A DNA stretch of 64,000 nt from Myxococcota bacterium (GCA_022072125.1 JAJVIH010000016.1:105205-169204); one strand, 5' to 3'; shown: positions 35,994 through 44,155, numbered from the stretch's first letter. Translations and numbers: made by a program. Notes: a model not told the origin generated them from the letters alone.

Positions 35994-36115
35994 CATCGCG
36001 TTTCTCTTCACGATCACGGTTGCTTCTCTGCATCGCGCTTCATCCACCGTCGTGGTTGATTCCCTCCATCGCGCTTCAGCCTCTCGATCACACTTCCGCC
36101 TCTCGATCGCGCATC
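35994..36115 (+). repeat. Degenerate repeats with about 36-base period
   Basis: CATCGCGCTTCA occurs exactly at 36031-36042 and 36067-36078. Weaker versions (CATCGCGTTTCT at 35994, GATCGCGCATCTT near 36105) keep a spacing of 36-38 bases. The units are too diverged for a CRISPR array. Confidence 0.5.
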
Positions 36116-36265
36116 TTCCCGCCATTGCATATCGCAATGTTCATTCCGTGGACCGCGATCATTTTTTCCTCCATAAAATATCGCGAAGCACGTCCCGGTG
36201 CGTGAGAAAGCGGTGTGGATAAAAATCCTTGGGCGATCCTTGCACGCGCCGCGCGGATGCGGCGC

Positions 36266-37405
36266 TCAGGCCATCGCCGGCGTGTACCCGGCGCGCGGCC
36301 CGATCATGAACTCCAGCGCGCGCAACTGCGGGCCCAGCCCGATCTCCTCCGCGATGCTCCGCCACGGAATCGCCGGGCGCGTCTCCCGCGATTTGCGCGC
36401 CTTCGCTTTTCGCATATCCGCCGTCCACGCCGCGCGCCGCGTCACGAATTCCGGAAACACCGCCGCGAGTGGAATCTTTTTCTGGCGCGCGTGCGCGATG
36501 GCGTCCGTCATCATCTTGACCTCGCGCGTGGTGAGTTTCTTTTCGGCCGCGTAGCAGACCATTTTCACGCGGTCGTTGTGGCGCTCCATCCGCGAAATAT
36601 AGAGGTGTTGCAGCAGCCCGAGTTGCTCGCGCGGACCCTCCGGCATCTCGCGGAAATGCTTGTAAATGGCCACCGCGCGGCGGATCAACCCCCAGCGCAT
36701 GCCGAGAATGGGATGCTCCACGAAGGCGTCGCGACCGAAGAGCGAGGCGCGCGTGTCGTCGCGCTCGTACGAGTCATCGTTGGCGAGAAACAGATCGGAC
36801 CACGCACATTTGCCGACCGCGAGCGCGCGATAGAGCGGCTTGCGGAAATGCGAGAACACGCGCTCATCCTCGCTGAGCAACTCCTGATAGGGATCGTGCT
36901 CGACCAGCCATTCCGGCAGCAACGGCCACTCACGGATGACGCGCATCGGCAGAATATCCTCGCCCGGCAGCGGCGACGGTGGACGCAGCGCGTGCGTATG
37001 CGGATGGCCATCCTCCCATACCGTCACCAGATCGCGGCGCTCGTAACCGCAGAACCGATCAATTTTTTTACCTCGTGGATTTTCCGCATCGCCGTGAACG
37101 CCAGTCTCCGCGCGGATTCGCGTGTCATCCCCGCCGCCGGCGCCGCGCTGCGCCGCAATCATTTTGTGATCGAAATGCGTTTCGCGGATCGCCGCCGGAA
37201 GAACGTGGTGGGAAGTCGCGGACCGTGGATCGCGAAGGTCCGGATTGATCGTTGACAAAACGTCATCATGACGTTTCGTCAACAGGATGGCGGAGAAAAC
37301 TCCCGCGCGCAGCCAGGCGTTGAATCGTCCGCCCGCCGCCGCGAGCGCCGCCGCGAAAGCGGCGAGCAACGCGCCCGGGACGGATATCGTGAATTTGTCA
37401 ATCAT
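36266..37405 (-). CDS. Unrecognised 379-residue protein in a repeat-bounded patch
   Basis: ATG 37405 has an excellent ribosome site (AAAGGAG, 6-7 bases upstream). Residues 10-42 form a hydrophobic, Ala-rich segment that could be a membrane anchor. Residues about 50-115 are polar and poor in recognisable structure. From about 113 onward it looks like a genuine soluble domain rich in Trp, Arg, Glu and Lys: RVIREWPLLPEWLVEHDPYQ, FGRDAFVEHPILGMRWGLIR, YISRMERHNDRVKMVCYAAE. I do not recognise the family. An inner start at ATG 36946 would give just the conserved-looking part. A 33-bp palindrome lies at codons 41-52. No neighbour suggests a function; it sits alone between two copies of a 36-bp direct repeat. 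Confidence 0.6.
   Translation of the reverse strand: MIDKFTISVPGALLAAFAAALAAAGGRFNAWLRAGVFSAILLTKRHDDVLSTINPDLRDPRSATSHHVLPAAIRETHFDHKMIAAQRGAGGGDDTRIRAETGVHGDAENPRGKKIDRFCGYERRDLVTVWEDGHPHTHALRPPSPLPGEDILPMRVIREWPLLPEWLVEHDPYQELLSEDERVFSHFRKPLYRALAVGKCAWSDLFLANDDSYERDDTRASLFGRDAFVEHPILGMRWGLIRRAVAIYKHFREMPEGPREQLGLLQHLYISRMERHNDRVKMVCYAAEKKLTTREVKMMTDAIAHARQKKIPLAAVFPEFVTRRAAWTADMRKAKARKSRETRPAIPWRSIAEEIGLGPQLRALEFMIGPRAGYTPAMA
37251..37283. promoter_or_regulatory. 33-bp near-perfect palindrome inside the unrecognised gene
   Basis: GTTGACAAAACGTCAT (37251-37266), a single C, then ATGACGTTTCGTCAAC (37268-37283): 15 of 16 arm positions are complementary. It has no T tract, so it is not a terminator; it resembles a dimeric-repressor operator or a recombination site. 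Its position within the coding sequence (codons 41-52) is odd. Confidence 0.6.
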
Positions 37406-37625
37406 GCGTTTCTCCTTTCAAAGGGCTCCTTTCGTGGGGCGGGATCACGATGTTTCCCGTTGACCCCCGCTCATTTTTGAACGATGGAGCGAGACCGTGA
37501 TGGCGCTCGTCTACCCATGCTCATCCCTGATTATGGTGATTTTCATGGGCATCCGGAGAAAAATCGGCTTTCCGCTGATTTTCCGCGGACCTGCACGCGA
37601 CCAAAACCAGCGCCCTGTCGCCTTT

Positions 37626-37645
37626 TGTCACCATTCAAGGTGACA
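37626..37645. promoter_or_regulatory. Inverted repeat TGTCACC-N6-GGTGACA
   Basis: Perfect 7-base arms and a 6-base spacer, 221 bases upstream of the unrecognised gene (start 37405). No T tract. It could be a regulator site; there is no other support. Confidence 0.3.
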
Positions 37646-37793
37646 CGCTCCAGCCGCGAAAACCGTTCGTGTGTGGGGAAGGCGCGGGATGAATCGCCCC
37701 TTCACGGGGATGCTTCGCCAGCACGGCCGCTGGAAGCAGCGGAATTGGGGTTTTCAGGGAGCCGCGCCGGAAGCGCGCGGAAGCGGTTCGCGG

Positions 37794-37829
37794 AAAAACA
37801 AAAATCCCCACGTGGAATCACGCGGGGAT
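37794..37829 (-). terminator. Rho-independent terminator after the kelch lipoprotein relic
   Basis: On the minus strand ATCCCCGCGTG and CACGTGGGGAT pair over 11 positions (one G-T) around an ATTC loop and run into TTTTTGTTTTT. This is one of the best terminators in the window. Confidence 0.85.
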
Positions 37830-37915
37830 GAAGCGGAGTTGGCGCGCAGGCCGGAGTCGCGCGCCGCCACCGCCCGGTTCGAGGACGCTGCTCTCCCTCC
37901 TCGCCCTGGCTCCGT

Positions 37916-38220
37916 TCACGGGCCACCGTATTCCCAGGTGTCGCCGAGGGTGCTGCTGCCGTCGCCAGTCCCTCCGAACAGCACCATGCGCTGGCGCTGG
38001 GAATCGTACGCCATCGCGTGACTAACACGCCTGGATGGGGAGGTTAACGGGGTGCGCTGGGTCCAGTCGCCGGTTTTCCACCTGTATCCGTGGCTCCACC
38101 GCCGGCATCGGGAGTGGTGGTTGCAGAGTCAGGTTTGGTTCCGCTGTCGCCACAGGCGGTCATCATCGCCACGGCGGCCAGCGCCGGGATCAACGAGAGC
38201 AAATGGAGGGAATTAAACAT
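37916..38220 (-). pseudogene. Frameshifted kelch-type lipoprotein relic
   Basis: ATG 38220 (AAAGG upstream) opens a lipoprotein signal peptide with lipobox MTAC and a PDAGGGATDTGG linker, but the frame stops at 38044 after 58 codons. In another frame the sequence directly continues as GDWTQRTP, then SHAMAYDSQRQRMVLFGG and GDTWEYGGP, stopping at 37916. That second part is a textbook single kelch/galactose-oxidase-like repeat (W.Q......R..HAM.YDS.R.R.VLFGG...LGDTWE). A frameshift near 38050-38090 therefore breaks the gene. Known relatives have several kelch repeats, so it is also truncated. It is followed by a good terminator, implying it was once a functional gene. Confidence 0.75.
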
Positions 38221-38506
38221 GGCTTTGCCTTTCAAAGGCGGCGGGCTCCAGACCAACCGGTTAAAAATTCATACCGCAATTCACACAGGGCGGCAAACAC
38301 CGCGCATCATGCCAGGTCAACCATCCAGACCAGACGGGCGCGGGGAAAGATTTTTTCACCTGCCGATGGTTGACATGCGGGGAAGTCGCATCCCGCCGGG
38401 AAAAATGGCGCGGGCCGGCCGCTTCGGGGACTTCCGGAAGCGCCGATCAAGCAGCGGCCAGGGGCGCCGCGTGAGGTCATCTCACAAATTTGTCGTGCGC
38501 CCTTAC

Positions 38507-38542
38507 GAGAGGATGCAACCGATTTCCGGTGTGAACCCCCCC
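38507..38542 (+). repeat. 36-bp direct repeat, copy 2
   Basis: Identical to 35771-35806. It lies about 290 bases upstream of the kelch relic and 121 bases from the yraN stop codon. Confidence 0.9.
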
Positions 38543-38662
38543 GATTCCTGGATAGGGATCCGACGGGATGCATTCATTTTTCTTGTTTGGCGCGTTTCAC
38601 ACTCCAACTGTCCGGGCATTCCAGGTGATGGATGGTTCACTCTCTCCACGTTCGCATGAACC

Positions 38663-39148
38663 TCACCATCCGTCGAAGCGATAGGCGGCGGGAAAAAATT
38701 CCAGTCCGGGTTGGCCGCGGCGCCAGGTCACCGTGATCACGTCAAAGCGCGGCTGCAGTTCCGGCGTGGACAATCCGGGGCTTGCCGCCGCGGCGGCGCC
38801 CGGGCGGGTGAGCTTCGCCATGGCCTCCGCCCGCGCCCGCGCGGTCACCGCCGCGGGCGGCGCGGCGGTTTCCGGAACGCCAGAACGGCTGGCCAGGTAT
38901 TGCATGGCCGCCTTGAGCACCTGCTGCTGCTTGTGCGCGCCGATGCTGTGAGCGGGATTCTCCAGACGCGGACCGCCCCGGCTGCGCACCTCGATGAAGC
39001 ACAGAAAGCCCTCTGACTCGGCGATGATGTCCACCTCGCCAAACCGGGTGCGGTAGTTGCGTTCGAGTATCCGGAATCCCCGATCCGCCAGCCAGCGGCA
39101 GGCCGCATCCTCGCTCCGGCGTCCCAGTTCCTGGCGGGGATCAACCAT
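38663..39148 (-). CDS. yraN: YraN/UPF0102 family nuclease-like protein
   Basis: A 161-residue protein with the conserved start LGRRSEDAACRWLADRGFRILERNYRTRFGEVDIIAE and FLCFIEVRSRG, the PD-(D/E)xK-like core of UPF0102. An Ala/Pro-rich insert (about 93-122) makes it longer than the usual 120 residues. It overlaps rnhB by 8 bases, a common genomic neighbourhood after rplS. The function is uncertain; resolvase-like endonuclease activity has been proposed for the family. Confidence 0.9.
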   Translation of the reverse strand: MVDPRQELGRRSEDAACRWLADRGFRILERNYRTRFGEVDIIAESEGFLCFIEVRSRGGPRLENPAHSIGAHKQQQVLKAAMQYLASRSGVPETAAPPAAVTARARAEAMAKLTRPGAAAAASPGLSTPELQPRFDVITVTWRRGQPGLEFFPAAYRFDGW

Positions 39149-39836
39149 GGCCGCTGGTCTCCTCGCGCCGCACCCCGCGGTAGGTCATGCGGTGGTGCGG
39201 GCAGGGGCCGTGAACGCGCAACGCCTCCAGGTGGGCGGGCGCGGGATAGCCCTTGTGCGAGCGGAAACCATACTGCGGATATTCGCCGTGCAGTTCGTCC
39301 ATCAGCCGGTCGCGGGTCACCTTGGCCAGCACGGAGGCGCCGGCGATGGCGAAGGAGCGCTGGTCCCCCTTGACGATGGGCCACTGGGGAACCGGCCATT
39401 CGCCGGGAATGCGATCCCGTCCGTCAATATAAATGGCTTGCGCGGCGAGACCTTGCCGGCCGAGTTGATCCATCACCCGCCGCACCGCCTCGGCCATGCC
39501 ATCGAGCGTGGCGCGCAGGATATTCATGCGATCAATTTCGGCGGGCGACCGCCCGGCGATGGCGAAGGCGCGGCAGCGCGCCCGCACCAGGGGAAACAGT
39601 TCCTCGCGCCGGGATTCGCTGAGCAGCTTGGAGTCGGTGAGCCCTTCCAGACGGTCCTCCACGGCCCAGGCCACCGCGGCGATGGTGACGGGTCCGGCGA
39701 GCGGACCGCGTCCGGCTTCGTCCACGCCGATGATCATGCGAAAGCCCCGGCTTTTGGCCAGGGCTTCCACTTCGCCGGGGGGGTATTTCCGCGCGGCGGG
39801 TTCCAGCAGCCGGGTCTGAACAGGCCGCCGGGGCAT
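39141..39836 (-). CDS. rnhB: Ribonuclease HII
   Basis: A 231-residue protein from ATG 39836, just after the rplS stop. The catalytic signature is IIGVDEAGRGPLAGPVT with the DEAGRG motif, then LTDSKLLSE, YIDGRD, VKGDQRSFAIAGASVLAKVTRDRLM and YGFRSHKGY. It removes ribonucleotides from DNA and RNA primers. About 33 extra residues precede the core; ATG 39737 is an alternative start. Confidence 0.94.
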   Translation of the reverse strand: MPRRPVQTRLLEPAARKYPPGEVEALAKSRGFRMIIGVDEAGRGPLAGPVTIAAVAWAVEDRLEGLTDSKLLSESRREELFPLVRARCRAFAIAGRSPAEIDRMNILRATLDGMAEAVRRVMDQLGRQGLAAQAIYIDGRDRIPGEWPVPQWPIVKGDQRSFAIAGASVLAKVTRDRLMDELHGEYPQYGFRSHKGYPAPAHLEALRVHGPCPHHRMTYRGVRREETSGHG

Positions 39837-39840
39837 GGGC

Positions 39841-40224
39841 TCAGGCCGCCGGGGCCTCGCCGGAATCGGAAGCGCCGCCGCTGGTGACACGGGCGCGGAT
39901 GCGCGCGGCTTTTCCTTCCAGGTCGCGCAGGTAATACAGCTTGGCCCGGCGCACCTCGCCGCGGGAGTGAACCTCGACCTTGGCCACGCGCGGCGAATGG
40001 AGCTGGAACACGCGCTCCACCCCGACGCCATAGGACACCTTGCGCACGGTCACGGCTTCGCGCGCGCCGCCGCCCTTGCGGGCGATACACACGCCCTGGA
40101 ACACCTGCACGCGCTCCTTGGAGCCTTCAATGATGCGGAAATGGACCTTGAGGGTGTCGCCCACGCGGAATTCCGGCGTTTCGCGGAGGGTTTGGGCTTC
40201 CAGGGCGGCGATAATCGGGTTCAT
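39841..40224 (-). CDS. rplS: 50S ribosomal protein L19
   Basis: A 127-residue protein with the L19 signature [33 protein letters not shown] and [20 protein letters not shown]. The C-terminus carries a short Ser/Gly/Ala tail beyond the usual end. It overlaps trmD by 4 bases, as in the standard rpsP-rimM-trmD-rplS operon. Confidence 0.97.
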   Translation of the reverse strand: MNPIIAALEAQTLRETPEFRVGDTLKVHFRIIEGSKERVQVFQGVCIARKGGGAREAVTVRKVSYGVGVERVFQLHSPRVAKVEVHSRGEVRRAKLYYLRDLEGKAARIRARVTSGGASDSGEAPAA

Positions 40225-40949
40225 GGCTCGTTCTCCAGTTCCTTCAATAATTCCTTGTCCAGCCGGGTGAGCTGAACCTGCTCCAGCAGCGCGGGCCGGT
40301 CGCGCCGGGTGCGGCGAAGCGCTTCCTTGCGCCGCCAGCGCTGAATGGCCCCGTGGTCTCCGGAACGCAGGACCTCCGGAACCTCCATGCCCCGGAAGCC
40401 GGCGGGCCGCGTGTACTGGGGATATTCCAGCAGGCCCGTGCTGAACGACTCGTCGCCCGCGGACGACGCATTGCCCAGCGTTCCCGGCAGCAACCGCGCG
40501 ATGCTGTCAATCATGGCCAGCGCCGCCAGTTCGCCGCCCGAAAGGACAAAGTCGCCCAAGCTCAACCGTTCGTCCACGAACGCTTCCACCCGGGCGTCCA
40601 CCCCTTCGTACCGTCCGCACAGGAACGCCACATGCGGACGTTCCGCCAGACTGCGGGAGACGGGCTGTGTAAACGGTTTCCCCGAGGGTGTCAACAAAAT
40701 TCGGAAGACCCCCGGGTCCCGGGCCGTCAGGTCCTCCAGCGCCCGCACCAGCACCGGCGCGGTCATGATCATTCCCGCCCCGCCGCCGAAGGGATGGTCA
40801 TCCACCTGGCGGTGGCGTCCGGTTCCATAGTCGCGCAAGGCGATGGTCTCGACCGTGAACACGCCCTGCTCCGACGCCCGGCCCACCACGCCGTGGGACA
40901 GGCAGGTCTGGATCAACTCCGGAAACAGGGTGAGGACGGTGAATTTCAC
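40221..40949 (-). CDS. trmD: tRNA (guanine-N1)-methyltransferase TrmD
   Basis: A 242-residue SPOUT enzyme that methylates G37 of tRNA. Motifs: [40 protein letters not shown] (knot) and [27 protein letters not shown]. Coupled by 4-base overlaps with rimM upstream and rplS downstream. Confidence 0.97.
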   Translation of the reverse strand: MKFTVLTLFPELIQTCLSHGVVGRASEQGVFTVETIALRDYGTGRHRQVDDHPFGGGAGMIMTAPVLVRALEDLTARDPGVFRILLTPSGKPFTQPVSRSLAERPHVAFLCGRYEGVDARVEAFVDERLSLGDFVLSGGELAALAMIDSIARLLPGTLGNASSAGDESFSTGLLEYPQYTRPAGFRGMEVPEVLRSGDHGAIQRWRRKEALRRTRRDRPALLEQVQLTRLDKELLKELENEP

Positions 40950-41461
40950 AGCGGGTGGGGCAACAGCCCTTCAATGGGGCGGATGACCACGCGCCGCTCT
41001 TTCACGTCAAAGCAGGGAACCAGTTCATCCACCAGGGGGACTTCATACCGGACGCCGCCCGGCGAGCGGATGACCAGCACATCCTGGGCGCCGTTGTCAT
41101 AGAGCATTTCGATGACGCCGGCGGCGGTTCCGTCTTCGAGTTGAACAGGCAGTCCTTCGGCCTCGTGGTAATAAAATTCATCCCCGGCGGGTTCGGGCAG
41201 ATATTCCGTGTCCGCCTCCACCCGCCAGCCGCGGAATCCCTCCGCGGCGTTGCGATCGGGAATGCCCTTCAGGGTCGCCTTGGCGCCGCCATCGGGGAGG
41301 GGGTTGATCTCCAGCACCTCGAAATCGCGGGATTCCACGGGACCGCGCAAGGTCAGGACGGGAGCGGATCGCAGGCCGTCGAGCGCGCCGGAGAAAGTGC
41401 GGATCAGCAATGCGCCGCGCACGCCGTGAGGCCGCGCCACGATGCCAACCGGCAGTTTCAT
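40946..41461 (-). CDS. rimM: 16S rRNA processing protein RimM
   Basis: A 171-residue protein with an N-terminal beta barrel (MKLPVGIVARPHGVRGALLIRTF) and a C-terminal PRC barrel (DEFYYHEAEGLPVQLEDGTAAGVIEMLYDNGAQDVLVI, then VPLVDELVPCFDVKERRVVI). It assists 30S maturation at S19. 4-base overlaps on both sides. Confidence 0.95.
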   Translation of the reverse strand: MKLPVGIVARPHGVRGALLIRTFSGALDGLRSAPVLTLRGPVESRDFEVLEINPLPDGGAKATLKGIPDRNAAEGFRGWRVEADTEYLPEPAGDEFYYHEAEGLPVQLEDGTAAGVIEMLYDNGAQDVLVIRSPGGVRYEVPLVDELVPCFDVKERRVVIRPIEGLLPHPL

Positions 41462-41688
41462 TCCACCAGTTCGAAACCGGCGCGGATATTGGCCTTGCGG
41501 GCGGCGGCGGTGATGATGGTGCGGATGGCGCGGGCGGTGCGTCCCTGCTTGCCGATGATCTTGCCGCGGTCTTCCGGAGCGACGCGGATGCGCAAATGCA
41601 GGTTGTTGGGATCGCCTGCCTCTTCGATGGACACCTCTTCCGGGTTGTCCACCAGCGCGCGGGAAATATAGTCGAGCAGTTCTTTCAT
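41458..41688 (-). CDS. khpA: KH-domain RNA-binding protein KhpA
   Basis: A 76-residue protein from ATG 41688: LLDYISRALVDNPEEV, then the KH core VAPEDRGKIIGKQGRTARAIRTII with the GKxG loop (GKQG). It is the usual small KH protein between rpsP and rimM. The longer open frame reaching 42216 is not coding, since it crosses rpsP. Confidence 0.94.
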   Translation of the reverse strand: MKELLDYISRALVDNPEEVSIEEAGDPNNLHLRIRVAPEDRGKIIGKQGRTARAIRTIITAAARKANIRAGFELVE

Positions 41689-41711
41689 CCGGCCGGGAAT
41701 CAATCTGAAGG

Positions 41712-41960
41712 TCAACCGGCCTTGGGCAGGCTGGTCTTGATCAGCTTCGCCACGGTGTCGCTGGGCCTGGCGCCCTGGGCCAGCCAGTACCGGACACGTT
41801 CGATATCCAGGGTGGCCTTGTTTTCGGGCGAGCGCGGATCGTAATGACCCACCTGTTCGATGAAGCGTCCGTCGCGGGCGGACCGGCTGTTGGTCGCGAC
41901 CACGCGGAAATACGGGTTGGCCTTGGAGCCATAACGGGCGAGACGGAGCACGGTGGCCAT
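41712..41960 (-). CDS. rpsP: 30S ribosomal protein S16
   Basis: An 82-residue protein, MATVLRLARYGSKANPYFRVV, with GRFIEQVGHYDPRSPENKATLD and VRYWLAQGARPSDTV. Start ATG 41960 with AGAGGA 5-6 bases upstream. First gene of the translation operon. Confidence 0.96.
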   Translation of the reverse strand: MATVLRLARYGSKANPYFRVVATNSRSARDGRFIEQVGHYDPRSPENKATLDIERVRYWLAQGARPSDTVAKLIKTSLPKAG

Positions 41961-42027
41961 GGTTTCCTCTGCGGTTTCTCGGTAGTCCCGGCGGCGGCGC
42001 GGCGGTTCGCGGCGCTGGGGGAGCGGC

Positions 42028-42056
42028 ACCATAGTGGGGTTGACCGCCGCAGTCAA
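42028..42056 (-). promoter_or_regulatory. Sigma70-type promoter of the rpsP operon
   Basis: On the minus strand TTGACT (42056-42051) and TATGGT (42033-42028) are separated by 17 bases. The transcript would begin about 60 bases before the rpsP start codon. Confidence 0.7.
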
Positions 42057-42134
42057 GAGAAGATGACACGCCGCGGCGCGGCGGGGTTGGGGTTCGCGGA
42101 GCCCGTTTTCTTCGCCCGGCTTCGATCCTGGGGT

Positions 42135-42158
42135 CCGCCGCTGCAAAATAAGCGGCGG
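42135..42158. other. Hairpin in the rpsP-trxA divergent region
   Basis: CCGCCGCT (42135-42142) and AGCGGCGG (42151-42158) pair perfectly around an A-rich 8-base loop (GCAAAATA). It lies upstream of both promoters, so it is not in either predicted transcript leader. Function unknown. The rest of 41961-42311 holds only the two promoters. Confidence 0.4.
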
Positions 42159-42251
42159 CGGGTCGCCATGGGGGTCCGGAACATCTGATACACGCCGCCG
42201 GTCTCTCATGCGCCACGCAAACCGGAAACGGCGTGACGCGGCGTCCGCCAC

Positions 42252-42279
42252 TTGACCGCCGCCGGATGTTGGATAGATT
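42252..42279 (+). promoter_or_regulatory. Sigma70-type promoter of trxA
   Basis: TTGACC (42252-42257) and TAGATT (42274-42279) with a 16-base spacer, 33 bases before the trxA start codon. Confidence 0.55.
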
Positions 42280-42311
42280 GCCAGGGACAACTCTTTCCTG
42301 GAGTACACCTG

Positions 42312-42644
42312 ATGGCCAGCAAAAATATCGTCACCGTGACCGATGGCGCCTTCGAGTCGGAGGTGAGCAAATCCAGCGTGCCCGTATTGCTCGACTTCTG
42401 GGCGGAGTGGTGCGGGCCCTGCCGGGCCATCGCTCCCTACCTGGATGAACTCGCCGATCAGTACGCGGGCCAGGTCAAAATCTGCAAGCTGAATGTGGAT
42501 GACAACCAGGTCACCCCGTCCAAATTCGGCGTGCGCGGCATTCCAACCCTGGTGATGTTCAAGAACGGCCAGGTGGTGGATCAGATTGTCGGCGCGGCGC
42601 CCAAGCAGAAACTGGAGACGATGATCAAAAACGCCATCGCCTGA
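42312..42644 (+). CDS. trxA: Thioredoxin
   Basis: A 110-residue protein with the redox motif [19 protein letters not shown] and the cis-Pro loop [20 protein letters not shown] 42312 (GGAG upstream) is chosen rather than the longer frame, which would cover the promoter. It is a cytoplasmic disulphide reductase, transcribed alone and convergent with cvpA. Confidence 0.96.
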   Translation: MASKNIVTVTDGAFESEVSKSSVPVLLDFWAEWCGPCRAIAPYLDELADQYAGQVKICKLNVDDNQVTPSKFGVRGIPTLVMFKNGQVVDQIVGAAPKQKLETMIKNAIA

Positions 42645-42652
42645 TCCGCAGG

Positions 42653-43555
42653 TTACGGGTTTCCGGCAGACGGGCCCCTGCCGCCGGCGGGGGCCTCTCT
42701 GTTTCCGGGCGCGGCGGCCGCTGGAGCGGAAGCGCTCTCCGGCGTCTCTTCTCCCGTGACCTCGGTCATCATGCCGGCGATCGCCCCCTTCTTGGCCGCC
42801 GCGGATGGGTTGCGCAGCTTCTCCACCACTTCGCTCAGGCGCGCGGCCGCGTACGGGTCGGTCAGCACATTGTGAAATTCCCGGCTCTGCAGCAGGTTGA
42901 ACAGGCCGCCCACGCGCAGTTCGTTGATCAGCTCCCGGTTGGACAGCAGGCTGTCCAGGCTGCTGTTGCCGGTCTGCGGACCCTTGGCCTGGGAGCCCAG
43001 CGCCTCGTTGACGCGGGACACCGGTTCGCGCGCGACGAAACGGACGTCATCGAGAATCCGGCCCAGCGAAGGCATGAGGTATGCGGTGATCGGATTGAAG
43101 GTGCGAACCTGCTCGACCAGCAGGCTGTCGTGGGTGTCAATCCACAGATTGCTGTGGCCATCGGCGCTGCGCGGCTCCACCAGGGCGATGACGCAGGTGA
43201 CCACCCAGGCCAGAAACGCCGCCTTGGCGAACGCCGCGACGACGCCCAGCACGCGATCCGCCAGCCCCACCAGGGGAATCCTCCGCAGGATGGGCTGCAC
43301 CACCCGCGCCAGCACGAATGAGATTCCCAGATACCAGATCAGCCAGGACGCCGCGGCGGAGATCATCATGCACAGCGCGTGCGGAATATCGAGGAGAGAG
43401 GCGATGACGGGCGTCAGCCAGGGGATCAGAATCCGCGCCAGCAGGCTGGCCGCCACGAAGGCGATGAGCGGAATGATCTGTTTGAAAAAGCCCGACCAGT
43501 ATCCCCAGATCGCCAGGAGCAACACCACATTGATGACGATCAGGTCGTAGACCAA
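42653..43555 (-). CDS. cvpA: CvpA family membrane protein
   Basis: A 300-residue protein. The first 165 residues hold four hydrophobic helices with the family pattern YDLIVINVVLLLAIWGYWSGFFKQIIPLIAFV and RRIPLVGLADRVLGVVAAFAKAAF. The C-terminal half is polar and ends in an Ala/Pro/Gly-rich tail (ASAPAAAAPGNREAPAGG), longer than E. coli CvpA. The CvpA family is linked to colicin V production and envelope stress; its role here is unknown. It is last in a minus-strand group with the J-domain and DnaK-like genes. Confidence 0.85.
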   Translation of the reverse strand: MVYDLIVINVVLLLAIWGYWSGFFKQIIPLIAFVAASLLARILIPWLTPVIASLLDIPHALCMMISAAASWLIWYLGISFVLARVVQPILRRIPLVGLADRVLGVVAAFAKAAFLAWVVTCVIALVEPRSADGHSNLWIDTHDSLLVEQVRTFNPITAYLMPSLGRILDDVRFVAREPVSRVNEALGSQAKGPQTGNSSLDSLLSNRELINELRVGGLFNLLQSREFHNVLTDPYAAARLSEVVEKLRNPSAAAKKGAIAGMMTEVTGEETPESASAPAAAAPGNREAPAGGRGPSAGNP

Positions 43556-43567
43556 TGGTCTGCCCTC

Positions 43568-44134
43568 TCATCCGCCGGCGGGTTTGGGAGCGTCGCCAGG
43601 GTTGGTCGCTGGCCGCAGGGACGCCTTCAGTTCGTTCACCTTTTCCTTGAGCGCGGCGTTGGAGGGGTCAAACATCATGGCCGACTGCATATGCCTCAGG
43701 GCGGCTTCCGGATTGCTCTTGCCCAGTTCGACCATGGCCATCTCCCAGAATTTTTTCGCCTGGGGGTTTTTGGTCACCGGCTCTTCCAGCGCGCGCTTGC
43801 GCTCTTCCTCGTGTTGTTCGGTGTACCGGATGCCCATGGCGCGATCAGCGGCCAGGTTGCGATCATACCACGCCCGTTTTTCCGGAATGCGCAGCACCAT
43901 GTACGCCTCGGTGATGCGCTTGGCGACGCGGTTGATCTGGTCTTTCAACTCCGCGTCGCTCAGCCGGTAAAAGCGGTCGGGATGGAACCGCCGCGACTCG
44001 CGGATATATCCCTGCTGAATCTGATCCTGGGTGCAGGAAGGCTCCACCCGCAGGAGCTGGTAATAATCCAGATCGCCGATGATTCCGGCGACCATCTGGA
44101 TTTCAATCATTTCTTCTGGAGTCAAATCCGGCAC
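43568..44134 (-). CDS. J-domain protein
   Basis: A 188-residue protein with a J-domain (about 22-92): DYYQLLRVEPSCTQDQIQQGYIRESRRFHPDRFYRL, containing the HPD motif that stimulates DnaK ATPase. A TPR-like helical C-terminus (KKFWEMAMVELGKSNPEAALRHMQSAMMFDPSNAALK) follows. There is no zinc-finger domain, so it is not DnaJ itself. It sits 21 bases downstream of a DnaK-like gene, its likely partner. Confidence 0.88.
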   Translation of the reverse strand: MPDLTPEEMIEIQMVAGIIGDLDYYQLLRVEPSCTQDQIQQGYIRESRRFHPDRFYRLSDAELKDQINRVAKRITEAYMVLRIPEKRAWYDRNLAADRAMGIRYTEQHEEERKRALEEPVTKNPQAKKFWEMAMVELGKSNPEAALRHMQSAMMFDPSNAALKEKVNELKASLRPATNPGDAPKPAGG

Positions 44135-44155
44135 GGTGGCTTCCTGGCGCGTTCA

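Larger units (their letters stand above)
35639..36265. other. 627-base gene-free region with direct-repeat copy 1 and short repeats
   Basis: No convincing gene: the plus-strand open frames are Ser/Arg-rich and lack ribosome sites. It contains the 36-bp direct repeat at 35771-35806, period-36 microrepeats at about 35994-36115 and an AT-rich end (36120-36190). It looks like intergenic or decayed sequence. Confidence 0.6.
37406..38662. other. 1.26-kb stretch with only a decayed gene
   Basis: Apart from the kelch-type relic (37916-38220), its terminator (37794-37829), a TGTCACC-N6-GGTGACA inverted repeat (37626-37645) and the second 36-bp direct repeat, I see no supported gene. Open frames here lack ribosome sites and plausible composition. 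Confidence 0.6.

Noticed and set aside
35994-36115. Possible CRISPR-like array
   Set aside because: Units are short and diverged, spacers are not distinct, and no cas genes are present.
35741-36205. 154-codon frame containing direct-repeat copy 1
   Set aside because: Ser/Arg-rich with no ribosome site. The shared peptide MQPISGVNPP with the frame at 38090-38659 only reflects the repeated DNA.
36215-37255. 346-codon plus-strand frame opposite the unrecognised gene
   Set aside because: No ribosome site and Arg/His/Ala-rich composition; the minus-strand frame has a strong ribosome site and better composition.
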